Source of the DNA: Planomonospora sp. ID82291
Lineage (GTDB): Bacteria; Actinomycetota; Actinomycetes; Streptosporangiales; Streptosporangiaceae
Direction of reading: 5' to 3'
Length of the DNA stretch: 64,000 nt
Assembly (NCBI RefSeq): GCF_015711645.1
Contig: NZ_JABTEX010000001.1
Coordinates: forward strand, 310,001 to 374,000
The position numbers and the translations under genes were made by a program. Shown here piece by piece: positions 17,997-25,108 of this stretch. Positions within the stretch are counted from its first letter, which is position 1, and every line of letters begins with the position of its first letter. The notes below the pieces were generated by a model. It ran no database searches, was not told where the DNA came from, and saw only the letters and a list, made by a program, of their open reading frames with translations.

Positions 17997-18784
17997 TGCG
18001 CGTCCTGCGCGGCCTCGGCCGCCTGTGGCTGGTCCCCGTCGTGCTGGCGGCTTGGGAGGCCGCCACCCGCGCCGCCGAGGACAACTTCTTCCCCCCGCCC
18101 ACCGCGATCGCGGTCCGCATGCACGAGATGTGGCTGTCGGGCCCGCCCGAGCGGCTCTGGCTCACCGACGCGGCGGTGGAGAACATCCCGACGAGCGTGG
18201 GCAGGCTCTTCGCCGGCTGGCTGCTCGCCGGCGCGATCGGGATCGCCCTGGGCCTCATGCTGGGGCGCTCGGCGCCGCTGGCCCGGTTCGTGGGCCCGCT
18301 CATCGAGTTCGGCAGGGCCATCCCGCCTCCCGCGCTGCTCCCCTTCTTCCTCGCCCTGTTCGCCGCCGGCGCGCAGATGCAGATCGCCACGATCGTGTTC
18401 GGCATCATCTGGCCGATCCTGCTCAACACCGGCGACGGAGCCCGCCACGTCGACCCGCAGCACCTGGAGACGTCCCGCGTCTTCGGGTTGTCCCGGAGCC
18501 GGCGGCTGCTCCGCGTCATCCTGCCCTCCGCGATGCCCAAGATCTTCGCCGGTCTGCGGCTCAGCCTCTCCCTGGCGCTGATCCTGATGGTCATCTCCGA
18601 GCTGATGGGCAGCACCAACGGAATCGGCTTCCAGCTCCTCGACGCCCAGAGGTCGTTCGACCTGCCCGGCGTATGGGGGACCATCGTGGTCCTCGGTGTC
18701 CTCGGATACGTGCTCAACTCGGCCTTCCTGGCGGTCGAGCGACGCCTGCTGTCCTGGCACCGGGCCGCCAAGCAGACGATATGA
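17996..18784 (+). CDS. Second ABC permease of SsuC type (importer 1)
   Basis: This 262-residue permease has an N-terminal helix (LWLVPVVLAAWEAATRA), then FFPPPTAIAVRMHEM, and an EAA loop ARHVDPQHLETSRVFGLSRSRRLLRVILP. With its neighbour it probably makes a heterodimeric channel. Start could be GTG 17993 or ATG 17996; I chose the ATG, which shares a base with the previous stop. It pairs by sequence with the permease at 22742 of importer 2. Confidence 0.9.
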   Translation: MRVLRGLGRLWLVPVVLAAWEAATRAAEDNFFPPPTAIAVRMHEMWLSGPPERLWLTDAAVENIPTSVGRLFAGWLLAGAIGIALGLMLGRSAPLARFVGPLIEFGRAIPPPALLPFFLALFAAGAQMQIATIVFGIIWPILLNTGDGARHVDPQHLETSRVFGLSRSRRLLRVILPSAMPKIFAGLRLSLSLALILMVISELMGSTNGIGFQLLDAQRSFDLPGVWGTIVVLGVLGYVLNSAFLAVERRLLSWHRAAKQTI

Positions 18785-18793
18785 GGACCCGCC

Positions 18794-19576
18794 GTGCTTG
18801 AGATCTCCAACCTGACCCACACCTACGGCAGCGGACCGGGCGCCCACCACGCCCTCGGCGGCGTCGACCTGAAGGTCGCCGAGGGCGAACTGGTGTGCAT
18901 CGTCGGCCCCTCGGGGTGCGGCAAGTCCACCCTGCTGCGCTCCATCGCGGGGCTCCTGCGGCCCACCGGCGGGAAGGTGGTGCTGGCCGGCACCGCCGTC
19001 GACCGGACCCCCGACGACCTGGCCGTGGTCTTCCAGGACTACAGCCGCTCCCTCTTCCCCTGGATGTCGGTGGCCGACAACGTGTCCCTGCCGCTGCGGC
19101 GCAAGGACATGGACAAGAGGCAGCGCAGGGGCGCCGCCATGGAGGCCCTGGAGCAGGTGGGGCTGGAGGGCGCCGCCGCCAAGTATCCGTGGCAGCTCTC
19201 CGGCGGCATGCAGCAGCGGGTGTCCATCGCCCGCGCGCTGGCCTACCGCCCCTCCCTGCTGCTGATGGACGAGCCCTTCGGCTCGGTCGACGCGCAGACC
19301 CGCGAGGACCTGGAGGACCTCACCCTGCGCGTGCGCGCCCACCACAACATGACCATCCTGCTCATCACCCACGACATCGACGAGAGCGTCTACGTGGGCG
19401 ACCGGGTCGTGGTCCTGTCCAAGGCCCCCGCCCGGGTCGTCGGGGACCTGCGGGTGGAGCTGCCCGGACCGCGCGACCAGATCACCACCCGGGAGCACCC
19501 CGACTTCGTGCACCTGCGCGCCGAGGTCGGACGGCTGGTTCGCGGCATGCGGAGCCCGTCCGCCTCCGCCTCCTGA
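18794..19576 (+). CDS. ABC ATPase of SsuB type (importer 1, possibly also 2)
   Basis: This 260-residue ATPase drives the importer. It has Walker A GPSGCGKSTLLRSIAG, Q-loop VVFQDYSRSLFPWM, signature LSGGMQQRVSIARAL, Walker B LLLMDEPFGSVDA and the switch His in LLITHDIDESVYV. These are the features of the SsuB/TauB/NrtD subfamily. The GTG start has GAGG upstream. No second ATPase gene is found beside importer 2, so this one may serve both. Confidence 0.92.
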   Translation: MLEISNLTHTYGSGPGAHHALGGVDLKVAEGELVCIVGPSGCGKSTLLRSIAGLLRPTGGKVVLAGTAVDRTPDDLAVVFQDYSRSLFPWMSVADNVSLPLRRKDMDKRQRRGAAMEALEQVGLEGAAAKYPWQLSGGMQQRVSIARALAYRPSLLLMDEPFGSVDAQTREDLEDLTLRVRAHHNMTILLITHDIDESVYVGDRVVVLSKAPARVVGDLRVELPGPRDQITTREHPDFVHLRAEVGRLVRGMRSPSASAS

Positions 19577-19625
19577 AACCGCTTCCCCGCGCGGCTTCCG
19601 CGCTCTTCGAAAGAGAGGACCGTCA

Positions 19626-20630
19626 ATGAACGACCCACAGGCGCCGGTCTGGGACGTGATCGGCGGGGTGTCCCGCTTCGCCGCCCTGGCCACCATGGCC
19701 GAGCTGGGCTGCGCCGACCACCTGCGGGAGGGCCCGCTGAGCGCGGGCGAGCTGGCGGCCCGCTGCGGTGCGGACCCGTCCGCCCTCGGCCGGGTGCTCC
19801 GCCAGCTCGCCTCGATGGGGTTCGTCTCGGCGACGGCCCCGGGCGTGTACGGGCTGACCGCCGCCGGAGCCGTCCTGCGCAGCGACGTCCCCGACTCGCT
19901 GCGGGCCGCCGTCCGGATGGTCGGCGAGCAGGGCTTCTGGTACGCCCTGGGCGCGCTGCCGGAGACCGTGCGCACCGGCGCGTCCGCCTTCGTCGAGCGG
20001 CACGGCCCGCTCTACGGCTACCTCAGGGAGAACCCGGCCGCCGGCCGGCTGTTCGACGCGTACATGGTGGCCCGGGCCTGGCCGTTCGCGGAGGCCGTGG
20101 CCTCCCGCTACGACTTCTCCGGCGTGCACACCCTCGTCGACGTGGCCGGCGGCAAGGGGCACATCCTCGCCGCCGTCCTGAAGGCGCATTCAAACGTGCG
20201 CGGCGTCCTGTTCGACCAGGAGGCCGTGGTCCCGGGCGCCCGGGAGTTCTTCGCCGCGGCCGGTCTTGAAGACCGCTGCGAATGCGTCGCGGGCGACTTC
20301 TTCGTCTCCGTGCCCTCCGGTGCGGACGCCTACCTGCTGGGCAGCGTGATCCACAACTGGTCCGACGAGGACGCGGTGCGGATCCTGCGCAACGTCAGGA
20401 GCGCGATGGCCGACGACGGCCGGGTGCTGCTGGTGGAGCTGGTCGTGCCGGACGACGACAGGCCGCACATCAGCAAGGACGTGGACATGCGGATGCTCGC
20501 CCTGTTCGGCGAGGGGGTGGAGCGCAGCACGTCCGAGTACACCGAGCTGCTGGGCAAGGCCGCCCTCCGGTTCGAGCGGCAGATCGAGCTGCCCGGCGGG
20601 GCCTCCGTCATCGAGGCCCTGCCCGGGTGA
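19626..20630 (+). CDS. SAM-dependent O-methyltransferase (family 2, plant-type fold)
   Basis: This 334-residue enzyme should methylate a hydroxyl group of a small molecule. It has an N-terminal winged-helix dimerisation domain (LATMAELGCADHL, LRQLASMGFV) and a Rossmann SAM domain with VDVAGGKGHILAAVL (motif I), then YLLGSVIHNWSDEDAVRILRN and LLVELVVPDDD. The HNW motif contains the usual catalytic His of this family. It lies 49 bases after the ATPase gene with GAGAGGA before the ATG, so it is probably cotranscribed with importer 1. The imported compound or a product of it may be the substrate; this is inference. Confidence 0.88.
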   Translation: MNDPQAPVWDVIGGVSRFAALATMAELGCADHLREGPLSAGELAARCGADPSALGRVLRQLASMGFVSATAPGVYGLTAAGAVLRSDVPDSLRAAVRMVGEQGFWYALGALPETVRTGASAFVERHGPLYGYLRENPAAGRLFDAYMVARAWPFAEAVASRYDFSGVHTLVDVAGGKGHILAAVLKAHSNVRGVLFDQEAVVPGAREFFAAAGLEDRCECVAGDFFVSVPSGADAYLLGSVIHNWSDEDAVRILRNVRSAMADDGRVLLVELVVPDDDRPHISKDVDMRMLALFGEGVERSTSEYTELLGKAALRFERQIELPGGASVIEALPG

Positions 20631-20994
20631 GGACGGGCCGTCGAGGCCCTCGGGGGTCCGCGGCCCCCGCCCGGACCTCCGCCCTGAAGCCCCGTTCACG
20701 CCCGCCCGGCGGACCGCGCGGAGGCGAACGGGGAGATCACGGCTCCGCGGACGCCCTTCCCGCCGCCGGATCTGAATCCGCCGCGAATTACCGGGACGCT
20801 CCCCGCGGCGGCGTTCCCATGAAGTGTTCCGAGCATCTCCTCTTATTTTTGACACGTCATTATCCGGATAAAGTAGCCCTCTCGCCTTAACGATCACGTA
20901 TCCGCTAGGCTGACGCGCCGTCGCGCCGCAGCCTCCTCCGCCCATCCGAATCCGGTGCGGGCGGAGACCGGCCCCTCGATCAAAAGGAGGTTCC
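20631..20994. other. Intergenic region upstream of importer 2
   Basis: This 364-bp spacer contains no gene. An AT-rich patch holds TTGACA at 20849-20854 as a possible -35 and a perfect 12-bp palindrome TTATCCGGATAA at 20860-20871, which would overlap a promoter core and may be an operator. An AAAGGAGG ribosome site lies just before the next ATG. Confidence 0.45.
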
Positions 20995-21981
20995 ATGAGG
21001 AACAGACGTGCAATCCGCAATTCCCTCATCGGACTCGCCACCGCCTTGGCTCTCACCGCGTGCAGCGCCTCCGGCACCTCAGCGGAAAAGCCGGACGGAT
21101 CCAGCGGACTGGAGAAGACCGAACTCACCATCGGCGTCGTTCCGGTCCCCTCCTCCGCTCCGCTTTTCATCGCGCAGGAACGGGGATTCTTCAAAGAAGA
21201 AGGGCTGACCATCAAGACGGAGACCATCCAGGCTCCCCAGGCGGTCATGCCGAAGATCCTCAACGGCCAGATCGACGCCTTCCTGACCAGCTACGTCTCC
21301 TTGATCTCCATCAGCGACTCCGGTGCGGCCAAGCTGAAGATGCTCGCGGAGTCCCAGCAGGGCGCCCCCGGCGTCAACGGGGTCGTCGTCGTCAAGGACT
21401 CCCCGATCAAGGATCCGAAGCAGCTCAAGGGCAAGACCATCGCGGTGAACGTGGTCAAGGCCCTCGGCGAGGTCACCGTCAGCGCCCAGCTGAAGGTCCA
21501 CGGCATCTCGCCGACCGACGTCAAGTTCGTGCCGGTGCCCTTCGCCGACCAGCTCGCCCAGCTCAAGGCGGGCACCATCGACGCGGCGTGGACCACCGAG
21601 CCCTACATCTCCGCCGCGCAGAAGGACCTCGGCGCCAACCTGCTGATCGACACCCTGTCCGGCCCGACGGAGAGCCTGCCGCTCGACGGCTGGGCCGCCA
21701 CGGACGACTGGATCACCAAGTACCCCAAGACCGCCGCCGCCTTCCAGCGCGCGATCGGCAAGGCGCAGCAGATCGCGGCGTCCGACCGGCAGGCCCTCAA
21801 CAAGGTCATCCCGACCTTCACGCAGATCCCCGCCGACGTGGCCGCGACCATGGCGATGGGCACCTTCTCCACCTCGTTGAACCCCACGCGGGTCCAGCGC
21901 GTGGCCGACCTGCTCTCCGAGTTCTCGATCATCAAGAACAAGGTGGACGCCGCCTCCCTGCTGGCCTCGCCCCCGCAATGA
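20995..21981 (+). CDS. Solute-binding lipoprotein of SsuA/TauA/NMT1 type (importer 2)
   Basis: This 328-residue lipoprotein is a paralogue of the product at 16216. Shared landmarks are the lipobox LTAC, TIGVVPVPSSAPLFIAQERG, VVVKDSPIKDPKQLKGKTIA and the near-identical AAAFQRAIGKAQQIAASDRQA. The binding pocket regions differ, which suggests a related but distinct ligand. AAAGGAGG precedes the ATG by five bases, one of the strongest ribosome sites in the window. The stop overlaps the next start by four bases. Confidence 0.88.
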   Translation: MRNRRAIRNSLIGLATALALTACSASGTSAEKPDGSSGLEKTELTIGVVPVPSSAPLFIAQERGFFKEEGLTIKTETIQAPQAVMPKILNGQIDAFLTSYVSLISISDSGAAKLKMLAESQQGAPGVNGVVVVKDSPIKDPKQLKGKTIAVNVVKALGEVTVSAQLKVHGISPTDVKFVPVPFADQLAQLKAGTIDAAWTTEPYISAAQKDLGANLLIDTLSGPTESLPLDGWAATDDWITKYPKTAAAFQRAIGKAQQIAASDRQALNKVIPTFTQIPADVAATMAMGTFSTSLNPTRVQRVADLLSEFSIIKNKVDAASLLASPPQ

Positions 21982-22745
21982 ACACCGGTACGGCACTCCG
22001 CGGTGCGCTGGGCATCGCGGGGTTCCTCCTCGTCTCCGAGGCTCTGGGCAGGACGGGGGTCATCGACCCCTACGCCGTCCCGCCGGCCTCCTCCGTGCTC
22101 GCCGGCGCGTTCGGGCTCCTGACGGACGCGGAGTTCCTCTCCGGGATCGGGAGCACCCTCGCCTCGGCCGCGGCCGGACTGCTGCTGGCCACCGCGGCGG
22201 CCGTGCCGTCCGGGCTGCTGCTGGGCACCTTCCCCGGGGCCGAGCGCGCCGTACGGCCGCTGGTGGAGTTCCTGCGCCCCATCCCCTCGGTGGCGCTGCT
22301 GCCCCTGGCGCTCTTCGCCCTGGCGGACCAGGGCAAGACCGCGCTGATCGTGTACACCTCCTACTGGTCGATACTGATCAACACGCTGTACGGCCTGCGC
22401 GACGTGGACCCCCTCGCCAAGGAGACGCTGCAGAGCTTCGGCTTCGGCCCCTACGCCGTCATCCGCCGGGTCTCCCTGCCGAGCGCCGCGCCCTTCATCG
22501 CCACGGGTGTGCGGATCTCCGCCTCGGTCGCCCTCGTCGTCGCGGTGAGCGTGGAACTCGTGGCGGGGGGCGAGGGCATCGGCACGTTCGTCGGCGAAGC
22601 GGCGGCGGGCAACCGCAGGGACCTGATGATCGCGGCCACCGCCTGGACGGGAGTCATCGGCCTGCTGGTCAACTCCGCGCTCACCGGGGCGGAGCGGCGG
22701 GCCTTCCGCTGGCACCGGGCCCACGCCGGGGAGGGAGCCGCATGA
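21978..22745 (+). CDS. ABC permease of SsuC type (importer 2)
   Basis: This 255-residue permease has the same architecture as the one at 17205: LGRTGVIDPYAVPPASSVLAG near the start, EFLRPIPSVALLPLALF in the middle and an EAA loop RDVDPLAKETLQSFGFGPYAVIRRVSLPS. The long open frame upstream is the solute-binding gene in another frame, so the ATG at 21978 (ATGA overlap) is the start. The next permease overlaps it by four bases. Confidence 0.9.
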   Translation: MNTGTALRGALGIAGFLLVSEALGRTGVIDPYAVPPASSVLAGAFGLLTDAEFLSGIGSTLASAAAGLLLATAAAVPSGLLLGTFPGAERAVRPLVEFLRPIPSVALLPLALFALADQGKTALIVYTSYWSILINTLYGLRDVDPLAKETLQSFGFGPYAVIRRVSLPSAAPFIATGVRISASVALVVAVSVELVAGGEGIGTFVGEAAAGNRRDLMIAATAWTGVIGLLVNSALTGAERRAFRWHRAHAGEGAA

Positions 22746-23560
22746 CCGCCGTCGGAGCGGGGAACCGGGTGATCGCGGCGGTGACGCCGATCACCCGCCT
22801 GTGGATCGTGCCCGTCGCCTTCCTCGGGTGGGAGGCGGCCGCCCGGCTCGCCGGCGCGGTCTACTTCCCGCCGCCCTCCGCGATCCTGGCCCGCCTGCAC
22901 GAGCTGTGGTTCTCCGGGCCGCCGGGCGGCCTCTTCCTCACCCAGGAGTCGATCGACCACCTGCTGCCCAGCCTGGGCCGCCTCTTCCTGGGCTGGGCCG
23001 CGGCCTGCTCGGTCGCCGTCGCCGCCGGGGTCGCGCTCGGCCGCTCCCCCGCGGCCTACGACTGCGTGAACCCGCTGATCCACTTCTTCCGGTCGATCCC
23101 GTCGCCGATGCTGATCCCGATCGCCATGACCCTGACCGGGGTGGGCACGCCCCTCCAGCTCGCCGCCATCGTCTTCGGCGTGGTCTGGCCCGTGCTCATC
23201 AACACCCTGGACGGCGCCCGCCAGGTGGACCGGATGTACCTGGAGACGTGCGAGGTGTTCGGCGTGTCCCGGACCGTCCGGCTGGTCCGGATCATCCTCC
23301 CCGCGATGGCCCCCAAGGTCTTCGCCGGTCTGCGCATCAGCGTGGCGCTGGCCCTGATCATGATGATCATCTCGGAGTACATCGGCAGCACGGAGGGGAT
23401 CGGCTACCGCATGCTGGTGGCGCAGAGCCAGGTGGACATCCTGTCCATGTGGACCGCCATCGTGCTCCTGGGGATCCTGGGGTTCCTGCTCAACACCGCC
23501 TTCCTCCGGGTCGAGCGGCACCTGCTCACCTGGCACAGGAAAGCCCGCCGGACCGGTTGA
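22742..23560 (+). CDS. Second ABC permease of SsuC type (importer 2)
   Basis: This 272-residue permease parallels the product at 17996: YFPPPSAILARLHELW, then HFFRSIPSPMLIPIAMTL and an EAA loop ARQVDRMYLETCEVFGVSRTVRLVRIILP. Its stop is followed by about 90 bases and then a 40-bp palindrome. No ATPase gene follows, so this cluster lacks its own motor. Confidence 0.9.
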   Translation: MTAVGAGNRVIAAVTPITRLWIVPVAFLGWEAAARLAGAVYFPPPSAILARLHELWFSGPPGGLFLTQESIDHLLPSLGRLFLGWAAACSVAVAAGVALGRSPAAYDCVNPLIHFFRSIPSPMLIPIAMTLTGVGTPLQLAAIVFGVVWPVLINTLDGARQVDRMYLETCEVFGVSRTVRLVRIILPAMAPKVFAGLRISVALALIMMIISEYIGSTEGIGYRMLVAQSQVDILSMWTAIVLLGILGFLLNTAFLRVERHLLTWHRKARRTG

Positions 23561-23651
23561 CGCGGCGCGGGCCGGGGCGGTGCTCCGGCGGCGCTCCGGC
23601 CGAGGACCCGCGGCGCTCCGCCGGCGCCCGGAGGCCCGGTGCCGGAACGCC

Positions 23652-23691
23652 GCCCGGCCTCCGGGAACGGATCCGTTCCCGGAGGCCGGGC
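23652..23691. terminator. 40-bp perfect palindrome between convergent operons
   Basis: The stretch 23652-23691 is identical to its own reverse complement over all 40 bases, centred on GGATCC at 23669-23674. It lies between the end of importer 2 (plus) and the end of conservon 2 (minus), the expected place for a bidirectional terminator. Confidence 0.75.
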
Positions 23692-23713
23692 CGCCCGCCG
23701 CTGCCGGGGGTCC

Positions 23714-24280
23714 TCAGACCCGGAGGGTCAGCACGTGCTCGACCAGGGTGATCAGGGTCGACTTCACCGCCTCGCGGGACCGGGCGTCGGTCCTGACGAT
23801 CGGGACGTGCGGAGAGATCGTCAGCGCCTCCCGGACCTCCTCCTCGCCGTGGAGGTGGTCGCCGCCGAAGCCGTTCAGGGCGACCACGAACGGCAGACCG
23901 GCCTCCTCGAAGTAGTCGATCGCCGGGAAGCTGTCGGCCAGCCTCCGGGTGTCCACCAGGACGATCGCGCCGATCGCGCCCTTGACGAGGTCGTCCCACA
24001 TGAACCAGAACCGGTGCTGACCCGGGGTACCGAACAGGTACAGGATCAGGTCCCGGTCCAGGGAGACCCGGCCGAAGTCCATGGCCACGGTGGTGGTCCG
24101 CTTCGTCGGGATGTGCGAGAGGTCGTCCACCCCCGCACTCGCCTCCGTCATGACCGCTTCCGTGGTCAGCGGCATGATCTCGGAGACCGCGCCGACGAAG
24201 GTCGTCTTGCCGACACCGAAGCCGCCGGCGACGACGATCTTCGTCGACGTCATCCCGGCGTCAGAGCCTGCGAAGCCCAC
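23714..24280 (-). CDS. Conservon 2 Ras-like GTPase (CvnD type)
   Basis: This 188-residue GTPase has P-loop GGFGVGKTTFVGAVSE, LFGTPGQHRFWFMWDDL and VVALNGFGG, and closely matches the conservon 1 and 3 proteins. The GTG at 24280 gives the same N-terminus (GFAGS...TSTKIVVAGG) as the other two and overlaps cvnC by 20 bases; the open frame extends 14 codons further without homology. Divergence is greatest at the C-terminus and in the DLSHIPTKR segment. Confidence 0.92.
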   Translation of the reverse strand: MGFAGSDAGMTSTKIVVAGGFGVGKTTFVGAVSEIMPLTTEAVMTEASAGVDDLSHIPTKRTTTVAMDFGRVSLDRDLILYLFGTPGQHRFWFMWDDLVKGAIGAIVLVDTRRLADSFPAIDYFEEAGLPFVVALNGFGGDHLHGEEEVREALTISPHVPIVRTDARSREAVKSTLITLVEHVLTLRV

Positions 24281-24629
24281 TGAGCACCCTTTCAAGCAAG
24301 TTGAGATCCGGCTTTCCGGCATTCAGCGACGGCTGGTGGATCTGCACCAGGCCCTCGGCCGACATGTCCGCGATCAACACCCGAGTCACGCCCAGCGGCA
24401 TACGCAGCAGAGCCGAGATCTCGGCGACCGAACGCACCTGGCGGCACATCGAGATGATCGCCTGACACTCTGTGGAGAGCATGGAGGGATCCACACTCGG
24501 AGTGGTCGCCGAGGAGACCAGCGCCTCGAGCGCGAGCTGCGTCCGAGGAGCGGTCCTTCCCCCGGTCACAGCGTACGGACGGATCAGACGATCTCGCCCG
24601 CTCTTGGCCTGAGGCGGCGGCTCGTTCAT
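24261..24629 (-). CDS. Conservon 2 DUF742 protein (CvnC type)
   Basis: This 122-residue DUF742 protein lacks the long Pro-rich N-terminus of the conservon 1 version. The core is conserved: LIRPYAVTGGRTAPRTQLAL, CRQVRSVAEISALLRMPLG, LIADMSAEGLVQIHQPSLN and LNLLERVLSGLRRL. GGAGGG lies ten bases before the ATG. The 3' end overlaps cvnD. Confidence 0.92.
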   Translation of the reverse strand: MNEPPPQAKSGRDRLIRPYAVTGGRTAPRTQLALEALVSSATTPSVDPSMLSTECQAIISMCRQVRSVAEISALLRMPLGVTRVLIADMSAEGLVQIHQPSLNAGKPDLNLLERVLSGLRRL

Positions 24630-24685
24630 CGGATGCTATCCCTCCTTATCGGTTATTGTCCTGCTGTTGCGCGAGTGACGGCCGC

Positions 24686-25108
24686 CTACCGCTGAGATGC
24701 CTGGAGCTCCGCCCGCAGAGCCGGGGTCAGCGTCTGCCCCGCACGCTCCGCCAGGAGCGTCATCTGGTAGGCCACCAGGCCCATGTCGCAGTCCGGCGAG
24801 GCCAGGACGGCCAGCGCCGAGCCGTCGCTGATCGACATGGTCAGCAGGAGGCCCCGCTGCATCTCGATCACGGTCTGCACCACCGGCCCTCCCTCGAAGA
24901 CCCGGGCGGCCCCCTGCGTCAGGCTGATCAGACCCGCCGTGATCGCGGCGAGCTGGTCGGCGCGGTCCTTCGGGAAACCCTGCGAGTAGGCGAGCGGGAG
25001 ACCGTCCGTGGAGACGATCACCGCGTGGGCCACACCGGGCATCTCCTTGACGAACTCGGTGATCAGCCAATTGAAGCCGCGGGCGGCCTGACTGAGTTGG
25101 TGGTTCAC
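24686..25108 (-). CDS. Conservon 2 roadblock/LC7 protein (CvnB type)
   Basis: This 140-residue roadblock protein begins NHQLSQAARGFNWLITEFV and has the same length and pattern as the conservon 1 protein. The GTG at 25108 overlaps the cvnA stop by four bases (GTGA), so the two are translationally coupled. The longer open frame upstream overlaps cvnA and is not part of the gene. Confidence 0.93.
   Translation of the reverse strand: MNHQLSQAARGFNWLITEFVKEMPGVAHAVIVSTDGLPLAYSQGFPKDRADQLAAITAGLISLTQGAARVFEGGPVVQTVIEMQRGLLLTMSISDGSALAVLASPDCDMGLVAYQMTLLAERAGQTLTPALRAELQASQR

Noticed and set aside
20631-20994. Riboswitch upstream of importer 2
   Set aside because: No T-box, thiamine, SAM or cobalamin consensus elements were recognised, only a palindrome and a possible -35.
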